Below, piece by piece: positions 43,321 through 50,492 of a DNA stretch of 64,000 bases (positions within the stretch are counted from its first letter, which is position 1; the number at the start of each line of letters is the position of its first letter). Under the pieces are notes generated by a model, which was not told the DNA's origin, did no database searches, and saw nothing but the letters and a program-made list of their open reading frames with translations. This DNA comes from Flavobacteriales bacterium. Its GTDB lineage: Bacteria; Bacteroidota; Bacteroidia; Flavobacteriales; UBA1820. The DNA lies in the NCBI GenBank assembly GCA_003150615.1, contig QALN01000007.1:29844-93843 (forward strand), written 5' to 3'. The position numbers and the translations under genes were made by a program.

Positions 43321-43725
43321 TCACAGTATTGTAAGCGTATATTCGATCGTAGCCGTCTTATCCAGCATCGCAGCCACCGAACAGTATTTTTCCAGTGAAA
43401 GACCTATCGCCCGCTTTACCTTTTCCTCAGCCAGATCAGTACCTATGGAAAAATGCATCGTTATATGATTGAAAGGCCGAGCGGCAACGCCTTCGGACCT
43501 GTCCCCGTGGACATCCACACGGTAAGACCTTACTTCGGCGCGTTGTTTTTCAAGTATCATCAGCACGTCTATCGAAGCGCATCCGGCCAATCCTTCCAGC
43601 ACCAGTTCCATCGGACCCGTACCTTCCGGGTGCAGAGGATCTATGCGGTTGACGAAGACCGGGTAACCGGCCGCTCCTTTGGCTATCATTTTTCCTTCGG
43701 GAGATAGTTCGAGTGAAATGTCCAT
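43321..43725 (-). CDS. OsmC family peroxiredoxin-like protein
   Basis: A 134-residue protein of the OsmC/Ohr fold. Two conserved cysteines are in GLAGCASIDVL and LEKYCSVAAML, the pair used as peroxidatic and resolving residues in active members. Short length and the GTGPMELVLEGLAGC context match the YhfA-like subgroup. It probably reduces organic hydroperoxides with dithiol cofactors. It is 51 bases from ybeY and may be co-transcribed with it. Confidence 0.9.
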   Translation of the reverse strand: MDISLELSPEGKMIAKGAAGYPVFVNRIDPLHPEGTGPMELVLEGLAGCASIDVLMILEKQRAEVRSYRVDVHGDRSEGVAARPFNHITMHFSIGTDLAEEKVKRAIGLSLEKYCSVAAMLDKTATIEYTLTIL

Positions 43726-44005
43726 ACCTGTCGTATATTTATTTAGGATAATTATATACCCGAATCATACCGCTTATTTCCGCCACGCTTTCTTATCGTC
43801 CAGAGGCCCCTCCCTCCAGGACAGTAAATCAGAATATTGCTGCACAGGCATAATGTTTCAAGCGGTCAATCCAAGTATAAAGTTCCTTTATTTATGTGTC
43901 TTGTGCAAATGTAGATACAAATAATTTAACATGTCCTTAAAATAAGGATTTTAATTGACAAATCAAATTTAACTATGTTAAAATACCCTTTTGCACGCCA
44001 CTTTA

Positions 44006-44022
44006 TTTCAGAGTATGAAAAA
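44006..44022 (+). repeat. Left arm of a perfect 17-bp inverted repeat
   Basis: TTTCAGAGTATGAAAAA; its exact reverse complement is at 44155-44171. It overlaps the -33 and spacer of the small RNA promoter. Confidence 0.9.
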
Positions 44023-44036
44023 TAGTAGTATATTTG
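44006..44036 (+). promoter_or_regulatory. Promoter of the candidate small RNA
   Basis: TTTC (44006-44009), a 19-base spacer and TATATTTG (44029-44036). The start of transcription should be near 44042. Confidence 0.7.
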
Positions 44037-44041
44037 TATCA

Positions 44042-44134
44042 CTAAAATACAATTTTAGTTTTTCATAGTTATAGTTTTTAGGTTTGGGTTAGTTTTATTG
44101 AAAGGAGCATCTTACGATGCTCCTTTCCTTGTTT
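44042..44134 (+). ncRNA. Candidate small RNA with 5' hairpin and terminator
   Basis: About 90 bases between a good promoter and a strong terminator, with no open frame of any length. The predicted RNA begins with a CTAAAAT/ATTTTAG hairpin (44042-44058). Then comes a U- and G-rich single-stranded part (including TAGTTTTTAGGTTTGGGTTAG), and it ends in a 12-bp stem. I do not recognise the family. It is not a 5' leader, since the next gene downstream (thrA) is on the other strand. Confidence 0.5.
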
Positions 44135-44137
44135 TAT
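44100..44137 (+). terminator. Terminator of the candidate small RNA
   Basis: A perfect 12-bp stem GAAAGGAGCATC / GATGCTCCTTTC with a TTAC loop, then CTTGTTTT. Confidence 0.8.
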
Positions 44138-44154
44138 TCATATTCCGGAAAGCT

Positions 44155-44171
44155 TTTTTCATACTCTGAAA
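44155..44171 (-). repeat. Right arm of the 17-bp inverted repeat
   Basis: TTTTTCATACTCTGAAA, the exact reverse complement of 44006-44022, followed by a second partial copy CATACTC at 44174-44180. Confidence 0.9.
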
Positions 44172-44215
44172 ATCATACTCAGACACAGTTCTGCCATTCC
44201 CAACTCAGGGAATAG

Positions 44216-44245
44216 AAGGCGGGGCTTAAAGCCCCGCCTTTTATT
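44216..44245 (-). terminator. Terminator of thrA
   Basis: Perfect 10-bp stem AAGGCGGGGC / GCCCCGCCTT with a TTAAA loop. It lies 23 bases past the thrA stop; A and T bases on both flanks allow either direction. Confidence 0.8.
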
Positions 44246-44267
44246 CTTTGCAGAAGAAAAAAATCCG

Positions 44268-46679
44268 TTATGCATACACCGCCTCGCTCAGACGGAGTAT
44301 ATCGGTGTACACACCGCGTGCGGTCACCTGAGCACCGGCCCCCGCACCCTGTATCACCAGAGGATTTTCTCCATAAGACTCGGTATATATCTCGAACATC
44401 GAATCCGAACCCTTCAGGCTACCCAGAGCCGTACCTTTTTTAACCTTCGCCAGTTTCACCTCCAAAGTACCGGTCACCGCATCCAGATCACCCACATATC
44501 TAAGAACCTCGTCAGGCGCCAACGAAGCCTTGCGCGCAGCATAATATTCGTTGAGGTAATCCCCGGAAGACAAGAAATCCTCCACCGAGCCGGTTCGCAA
44601 AGATTCCGGTATGAGATTTTCTATCGCTATGTCCGAAAACTCGCTCTTGAGGTCTATCTCGCGGGCCAGTATCAGGAGTTTGCGCGCCACGTCGTTGCCA
44701 CAAAGGTCCTCGCGCGGGTCGGGCTCGGTATAACCGCGCTCCATAGCCTCGCGAAGGATAGTGTAGAAATCCTTGTCCTCTTCCGAGAAATGATTGAAAA
44801 TATAGCTCAGTGTACCGGAAAACACACCGCGTATGCGGCGTATCTTGTCGCCCGAATGATGCAACTGACGTATCGTATCCACAAGCGGCAGTCCCGCGCC
44901 CACGTTCGTCTCGTACAGGAACGTCTTGCCTTTCTGTTTGAGCAGGCGGCGTAACGAAGCGTAAAAATCGTATGAAATGGTATTGCCCACCTTGTTGGAT
45001 GCGACTATATCGTACCCAGCCGACACGAACCGCGGATAATTCCGCACGAAATCCGCAGAAGCGGTATTGTCGACCACCACTACGTTTTCCAGATTGTGCT
45101 GTTCGATATACTCTATGAGCGAGTCTATGGAATACGGCTGGGCATGGGCGTCGAAATCGGCGCGCCAGCCGCGTCCTATGCCATGATTGTCGAGCAACGC
45201 TTTTTTGGAATTGGCCACACCGAATATGTTTATCCTCAGGTTACGGCGCTCCAGTATTCCGTCCTCGGTATCCTGTATCTGGTCTATCAACGTACCCCCC
45301 ACGTTGCCGCAGCCGAACACCAGCACGTTCAGTTTTTTCGACACGCCGAATATATGGTTGTGTATTACGTTCACCGCCTTTTTAAGGTTCGTCTTGTCCA
45401 CCACCAGCGAAAGGTGCTCGCCGTTTATCGTATTATTGATAAGATACGGCACTATCGCGTTTTTCCTCAGGGCCGAATAAGCTTTGTCCAGGAAATCGGC
45501 ATGGCGCCCTATTATGGAAATAACGGCCACATTTTTGTCCACCGCTATGTCCGATATATCCTCGACGCGAAGCTCGTTTGCGAACTCTTCCTCAAGCACC
45601 ACTTTGGACAGCGAAGCCTTTTCCGAATCCACGATAAAGCCTATGCCGCGTTCAGAAGATGCCTGCGAGACAATCTTCACGCTTATCCCGTGCGCCGACA
45701 GGGAAGCGAATATGCGCCCGTCTATGCCCACTTTTCCCAGCATGCCCCTGCCTTCGATACTCACCAGCGCCACGTCATCTATCACCGAAATGGCTTTAAG
45801 CCCCTCGCCGGAGCCTTCCCCTGCTATGGTAGTGCCTTTGCACTGCGGATTGAACGAGTTGAGAATGCGGATAGGGATGCCTTTTTCGACCAACGGCAGT
45901 ATGGTCTTGGCATGCAGCACGTTCGTACCGAAATTAGCCAGTTCGTTAGCCTCGCGGTACGACAACAGGGGTATTATCTGCGCATCCTCGACCAGATTGG
46001 GATTGGCCGTGTACACACCGTCCACGTTGGTCCAGTTCTGAACCTCCTCGGCATCGAGGAAACTGGCCATCAGCGTAGCCGAATAGTTGCTTCCGTTGCG
46101 GCCCAGAGTGGTCGTCTGGTTGTTTATCGTAGTGCCGATAAAGCCCGTCACCACCTCTATCACGTCCTGTGGCGCGCCGGCGAAAAAGTCCTTCACGTTT
46201 TTCTGGGAAACGTCCATTATGACACTGGCCGAGCCGTATTCGTCCGTAGTCTTTATCAGATGGCGCGAATCGACAAAGCGCGTCTTAAAACCGCGTTTTT
46301 CCAGCAGATGCGCCACCATCCTGCAACTGAGTATCTCGCCGAAGGAAAGGAAACGGTCCTTTATCTTCAGACTGTACTCGCCAAGAAGAGCCACGCCTTC
46401 CAGTATTTTCTTTATCTCTGCAAATTCGGCCGACATGTCCATATCCTCGGCCGGAGCTTTCTGCCTGAGACAGAAATATTCGAACGCTTCGGAATAATCC
46501 TCTCCCCGCGCAGCCTTTTCCAGCATATCTTCCAGCATATCGGTAGAGCGACCCCGGGCAGAGCATACAACGAGTATCTTGCCCATTCGCGCCTGGTCGC
46601 TTATAATGTCCAGGGAATGTTCCAGGGGGGAGCCTTCCGCTCCCGATAGCGATTTGCCGCCGAATTTCAGTACTTTCAT
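44268..46679 (-). CDS. thrA: Bifunctional aspartate kinase / homoserine dehydrogenase I
   Basis: An 803-residue fusion with aspartokinase (about 1-280), two ACT regulatory domains (about 290-450) and homoserine dehydrogenase (about 455-803). It carries out the first and third steps from aspartate to homoserine, leading to threonine and methionine. Kinase marks: VLKFGGKSL at the start and TLGRNGSNYSA. Dehydrogenase marks: LVFGCGNVGGTL and ANKVGNTISY, then SGTLSYIFNHF. ACT domains imply amino-acid feedback. The start at MKVLKFGGKSL removes a 22-residue unlikely extension. It lies just downstream of metX. Confidence 0.95.
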   Translation of the reverse strand: MKVLKFGGKSLSGAEGSPLEHSLDIISDQARMGKILVVCSARGRSTDMLEDMLEKAARGEDYSEAFEYFCLRQKAPAEDMDMSAEFAEIKKILEGVALLGEYSLKIKDRFLSFGEILSCRMVAHLLEKRGFKTRFVDSRHLIKTTDEYGSASVIMDVSQKNVKDFFAGAPQDVIEVVTGFIGTTINNQTTTLGRNGSNYSATLMASFLDAEEVQNWTNVDGVYTANPNLVEDAQIIPLLSYREANELANFGTNVLHAKTILPLVEKGIPIRILNSFNPQCKGTTIAGEGSGEGLKAISVIDDVALVSIEGRGMLGKVGIDGRIFASLSAHGISVKIVSQASSERGIGFIVDSEKASLSKVVLEEEFANELRVEDISDIAVDKNVAVISIIGRHADFLDKAYSALRKNAIVPYLINNTINGEHLSLVVDKTNLKKAVNVIHNHIFGVSKKLNVLVFGCGNVGGTLIDQIQDTEDGILERRNLRINIFGVANSKKALLDNHGIGRGWRADFDAHAQPYSIDSLIEYIEQHNLENVVVVDNTASADFVRNYPRFVSAGYDIVASNKVGNTISYDFYASLRRLLKQKGKTFLYETNVGAGLPLVDTIRQLHHSGDKIRRIRGVFSGTLSYIFNHFSEEDKDFYTILREAMERGYTEPDPREDLCGNDVARKLLILAREIDLKSEFSDIAIENLIPESLRTGSVEDFLSSGDYLNEYYAARKASLAPDEVLRYVGDLDAVTGTLEVKLAKVKKGTALGSLKGSDSMFEIYTESYGENPLVIQGAGAGAQVTARGVYTDILRLSEAVYA

Positions 46680-46768
46680 CTTTTTACTATACGGTCTATA
46701 ATTGTTAAACCATGGCCACAGGCCATTTGATATTTGTCTGTTCACCGGGATAACCCGGCTGTCCGGGA

Positions 46769-47728
46769 TTAGAAAAACGGCCGCAGCAAATCCTGCAACT
46801 GGCGGAATTCTATCAGGAAACCGTCGTGCCCGTGCGGCGTTTTCAGCTCCAGATAATGCGAATCCTTGCCCATGGCAATGAGCGCGCGGTGCGTTTCTTC
46901 GTTTTCGTATGCCTGGAAATACATGTCGGAATCTATCCCCACTTGCACTATACGCGATCTGACAGGCCCTACGGCCGTCTCAAACGAACCCCTGCCACGG
47001 CTTATATCCACCGTCGATATCAGGTGCGTCATCAGCCGGTAGGCGTCCGGGGAAAAACGCCCGGATAGTTTATCGCCGTGATGCATCAGCCATGATGTGA
47101 CATTGGGCACTCCCAAGTCCGTATTTTCGGTACGCGAGAACTTATCCCTGAACGACTGCGGAGTGCGGAAAAAAAGCATCGTCATCATACGGGCATCGTA
47201 CATTCCCCCGTCGCCCCGTGCGAGCATCGACATCTGTACGGACGAAAGCCCCATAACCCAATCTGTCGATTTCCAGTCGCCCGCCACAGCCACGCCCTGA
47301 GCGGCGAAATCCGGGTATTCGGCCAGCGCTTCCCACACCAGGCAGGCTCCCAGAGAACCGCCTATCATCGTATGCAGGCGTCCCACTCCCAGTTTTTTAG
47401 CCCCTTCGACAAAAAGGCGCGCTATGTCCCTGGCGGTAAAATCCGTATATCTGTCTCCGAGCAGAAAACCGTCGTAACCGTTTCCCGGTATGTTGAAACA
47501 AAGCACGCAATACTTATCGGTATCCACAACATTTGCCGGAGATATCAACCCGTTCCACCATCCGTCCTGTCCGCATACGTTCGAGTTGCCGGTCAGCGCA
47601 TGGCATACCATCACCACCGGCGCGGGGCTGCCCAGCGGCCGGCCGAACACTTCATAGGACAACCTGAGCGAAGGGTAAAAAGCCCCCGTCGATGTAGTAA
47701 AACCGTTTATTTCTACGTAACTGAGCAT
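46769..47728 (-). CDS. metX: Homoserine O-acetyltransferase
   Basis: A 319-residue alpha/beta-hydrolase-fold enzyme that acetylates homoserine for methionine synthesis. The nucleophile Ser is in MIGGSLGA. The family block VVMVCHALTGNSNVCGQDGWWNGLI lies near residues 40-65 and NIPGNGYDG follows. The catalytic Asp/His are in DSDMYF and TPHGHDGFL. The length fits. An in-frame GTG three codons upstream is a possible alternative start. The gene is 89 bases upstream of thrA on the same strand, so substrate supply and use are linked. A TACATTTG box is at 47751-47758 (minus). Confidence 0.93.
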   Translation of the reverse strand: MLSYVEINGFTTSTGAFYPSLRLSYEVFGRPLGSPAPVVMVCHALTGNSNVCGQDGWWNGLISPANVVDTDKYCVLCFNIPGNGYDGFLLGDRYTDFTARDIARLFVEGAKKLGVGRLHTMIGGSLGACLVWEALAEYPDFAAQGVAVAGDWKSTDWVMGLSSVQMSMLARGDGGMYDARMMTMLFFRTPQSFRDKFSRTENTDLGVPNVTSWLMHHGDKLSGRFSPDAYRLMTHLISTVDISRGRGSFETAVGPVRSRIVQVGIDSDMYFQAYENEETHRALIAMGKDSHYLELKTPHGHDGFLIEFRQLQDLLRPFF

Positions 47729-47750
47729 ATTTTTCACAACACACAGGATG

Positions 47751-47758
47751 CAAATGTA
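47751..47758 (-). promoter_or_regulatory. -7 promoter box upstream of metX
   Basis: TACATTTG on the minus strand, 23 bases before the metX start codon, in the gap after the 111-residue gene. It would drive metX-thrA independently of the gene upstream. Confidence 0.5.
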
Positions 47759-47810
47759 ATAAAAACGCGTTTGCTTTGCGTTCTTTGCAATCCGTTTTTC
47801 ACAATTATTT

Positions 47811-48146
47811 TCAATCTTTCAACAATCCGGCAAAATAATTGACAATAGCATCGGCCAGCACATCCTGCGAAGGCGCGCCGCCGTCGCGCTCCTTCACCGG
47901 TTCATAATGCGGATAACCATCCGCATCGCGGTGCGAATACCGGTAATAGCCGTACGGTTCCAGCAGTACGCACGTACCTATGTGCATCACATTCATCTTG
48001 TCGTCGCGCGAAAGGGGCCCCGCAGGCTTTCCCAACGACTGAAGCCCCGCCAGAAATATCATTTCCGCAATACCGGGAGCCTCATCCAGGGAAAAGAATT
48101 CCCTGAGGGCGGCACTTATCTTTCCGAGTTTCTCTCCTGTATCCAT
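47811..48146 (-). CDS. Conserved hypothetical protein
   Basis: A 111-residue soluble protein with no signal peptide or membrane segment. Recognisable points are a helical N-terminus (KISAALREFFSLDEAPGIAEM), a Tyr/His-rich stretch (EPYGYYRYSHRDADGYPHYEPVKE) and a helical C-terminus. It has its own TACCTTTG box (48176-48183, minus) and lies upstream of metX by 83 bases. I know no function. Codon use matches its neighbours, so it is likely a real gene. Confidence 0.65.
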   Translation of the reverse strand: MDTGEKLGKISAALREFFSLDEAPGIAEMIFLAGLQSLGKPAGPLSRDDKMNVMHIGTCVLLEPYGYYRYSHRDADGYPHYEPVKERDGGAPSQDVLADAIVNYFAGLLKD

Positions 48147-48175
48147 ATCCTAACCTTGAGGTATTAATATTTTGT

Positions 48176-48183
48176 CAAAGGTA
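48176..48183 (-). promoter_or_regulatory. -7 promoter box for the 111-residue protein gene
   Basis: TACCTTTG on the minus strand, 30 bases before the start codon. No -33 box is clear. Confidence 0.5.
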
Positions 48184-48257
48184 AGCCATACCGGCTGATT
48201 TATTGACCGTTTTTCCATAATTTCGCAGATACGTAAAACGCAACCGAATAAATATCC

Positions 48258-50453
48258 ATGATAAGACACGCCGTACTGGTAATTTCAGCCCTTATGCTGA
48301 CACTATTCCCCGCCGCAGGACAATCCGGGGATAAGTTCTCACTGGAAGACATATACAAAAACGGCAGATTTACAGCCCGTGGCATAGACAATCTGCGCTC
48401 GTCTGCGGACGGGATACATTACACCCTTCTGGAAAGAGAAAACGGAAACTATTCGGTAAACGAATACCGCTACTCCGACGGAGTGAAAACCGGCACCCTT
48501 TTCTCCTCGCGCGGCATTCCCGGATTGGATGGCAGAAGAATATACGGATACGAAATAAGCCCGTCCGGGGACAAAATACTCCTGGAAACGGAACACGAAC
48601 CGGTATTCCGGCGTTCATTCCTTGCCAGGTATTACGTATTCGACCGAGACAAAGGCACCTCTGAAATACTCGATACCTCCAAAGTACAACAGCCGGCATT
48701 CTCTCCCGACGGCACAAAAGTAGCATACAGCAAAGACAACGACATCTATTACAAAGACCTCGCATCGGGCAATATCGTCCGCGTGACCCGCGACGGCCGT
48801 CACGGCCATGTGATAAACGGCACGGCAGATTGGGTGTATGAAGAAGAATTCGCCGTGGTACGCATGTTCGGCTGGAGTCCGTCGGGCGGACACATAGCGT
48901 ACGTGCGTTTCGACGAGAGCGCCGTACCTGTGTACGGCACGGACATTTACGGGGAATCGCTGTACCCCGTGCGCCAGACGTTCAAATACCCAAAAGCCGG
49001 GGAGAACAACTCGTGCGTCAGTCTGCACATATACCATCTGGCCGATTCTTCAGCCACAGAAATAGGCATGGGCAGCCGTGGCGACTTCTACATCCCGCGC
49101 ATAAAATGGGCCCCCGGAGCCGACCGCCTGGCTTATTTCGTCATGAACCGCGCACAGAACCATCTGGAGGTATTTTCAACGGACCCGCACGGCGATAACA
49201 CCGAACTGCTGTTCGAAGATACCGACAAAGCATACATAAACCTGGACGACAACACGGTATTCCTCAATGACGGCAGCGTGGTTTTCGTAAGCGAGCGCGA
49301 CGGCCGGGCGCATCTTTACATCAGGGACAAAAAAGGCAGCGTAACCCAGCTCACGCGCGGACAATGGCAGGTCACCGACTTTTACGGCATAGACGAGGAA
49401 AAAGGGCTTGCATACATCCAAAGCACGATACACGGACCGGAAAACAGAACGGTATCCTGTGTCGACATCAGAAAAAAAAGCGCCCGCCGTGGAAGCGTAT
49501 ATCATCTTTCGGCAGAAAAAGGAACGAATTCGGCCGTTTTTTCCAAAGGATTCAAATATTACATAAATACACTCAAAAGCACGGACACCCCGCCGCTTTA
49601 CACACTGAACGACCCACGCGACGGACATGTGATAAAAACGCTGCGTGAAAACACATCTCTGGCAGCGCTTGCAGACTCGCTCGCACTTCCGCGCAAGGAA
49701 TTCTCCACGCTGAAAATGGACGGAGGCTACGACCTGAAGATGTGGACCATGAAACCGGCCGATTTCGACCCCGCTAAAAAATACCCGGTACTCATGTACG
49801 TTTACGGAGGGCCCGGCAGCCAGCAGGTGCTTAATTCGTGGTACAATTCCATGGACCTGTGGTTTGCATACCTTACTACCAAGGGCTACATTGTAACGTG
49901 CGTGGACAACCGCGGCACCGGCGGACGCGGAGCCGGATTCGAAAAACAGATATACCGCCGTATGGGACAACTCGAAACAGAAGACCAGATAGAAGCGGCG
50001 CGTAAAATAAGCACCCTGCCTTATGTCGATCCCTCACGCATAGGCATATTCGGATGGAGTTTCGGAGGATACATGTCCAGCCTGTGCGCCACGCGCGGAG
50101 GCGGGATATTCCGCGCAGCGATAGCCGTAGCGCCCGTTACCAGCTGGCGCTTTTACGACAGCATATACACCGAACGCTACCTGTCCACACCTCAGGACAA
50201 CTCGGCAGGCTACGACGACAACTCACCCCTTACATACGCCGGCGACCTCTCCGGCCGCTTTTTGCTGGTACACGGTACAGCTGACGACAACGTTCATTAC
50301 CAGAATGCGATGCGTTTTTCATCCCTGCTTGTATCGCATAACCGGCCGTTCCGCCAGATGACGTACGCGGATAAAAACCACAGCATCAACGGCGGTATGA
50401 CCTCGCTCCACCTTTTTACCATGATGACCGACTTTATACTCGAAAACCTGTAA
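48258..50453 (+). CDS. Dipeptidyl peptidase IV-type serine peptidase (S9B)
   Basis: A 731-residue exported peptidase that removes Xaa-Pro dipeptides from peptide N-termini. Signal peptide: MIRHAVLVISALMLTLFPAAGQ. Residues about 40-500 form the eight-bladed DPP-IV N-terminal propeller, with the WVYEEEF double-Glu motif that binds the substrate amino terminus. The C-terminal hydrolase has Ser601 (GWSFGGYMSS), Asp676 (HGTADDNVHY) and His708 (KNHSING). All three are intact. First gene of a run with the YfhO-like protein (39 bases) and GT4 (5 bases). It is likely periplasmic. Confidence 0.93.
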   Translation: MIRHAVLVISALMLTLFPAAGQSGDKFSLEDIYKNGRFTARGIDNLRSSADGIHYTLLERENGNYSVNEYRYSDGVKTGTLFSSRGIPGLDGRRIYGYEISPSGDKILLETEHEPVFRRSFLARYYVFDRDKGTSEILDTSKVQQPAFSPDGTKVAYSKDNDIYYKDLASGNIVRVTRDGRHGHVINGTADWVYEEEFAVVRMFGWSPSGGHIAYVRFDESAVPVYGTDIYGESLYPVRQTFKYPKAGENNSCVSLHIYHLADSSATEIGMGSRGDFYIPRIKWAPGADRLAYFVMNRAQNHLEVFSTDPHGDNTELLFEDTDKAYINLDDNTVFLNDGSVVFVSERDGRAHLYIRDKKGSVTQLTRGQWQVTDFYGIDEEKGLAYIQSTIHGPENRTVSCVDIRKKSARRGSVYHLSAEKGTNSAVFSKGFKYYINTLKSTDTPPLYTLNDPRDGHVIKTLRENTSLAALADSLALPRKEFSTLKMDGGYDLKMWTMKPADFDPAKKYPVLMYVYGGPGSQQVLNSWYNSMDLWFAYLTTKGYIVTCVDNRGTGGRGAGFEKQIYRRMGQLETEDQIEAARKISTLPYVDPSRIGIFGWSFGGYMSSLCATRGGGIFRAAIAVAPVTSWRFYDSIYTERYLSTPQDNSAGYDDNSPLTYAGDLSGRFLLVHGTADDNVHYQNAMRFSSLLVSHNRPFRQMTYADKNHSINGGMTSLHLFTMMTDFILENL

Positions 50454-50492
50454 CCAACCGCTCCCCGAAAGGCACAAATACCCCACAGTCGC

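Larger units (their letters stand above)
43726..44267. other. Gene-free stretch between OsmC gene and thrA
   Basis: About 540 bases with no credible reading frame. The left half (43726-44000) is AT-rich and unremarkable. The right half holds a promoter, a likely small RNA with its own terminator, a perfect 17-bp inverted repeat that brackets them, and the thrA terminator. Confidence 0.8.

Noticed and set aside
44006..44171. Classical insertion sequence
   Set aside because: No transposase frame and no target duplication; only 166 bases long.
45096..46649. 517-codon plus-strand open frame
   Set aside because: Entirely antisense to thrA, whose domains are intact; the frame is a by-product of GC-rich codon bias.
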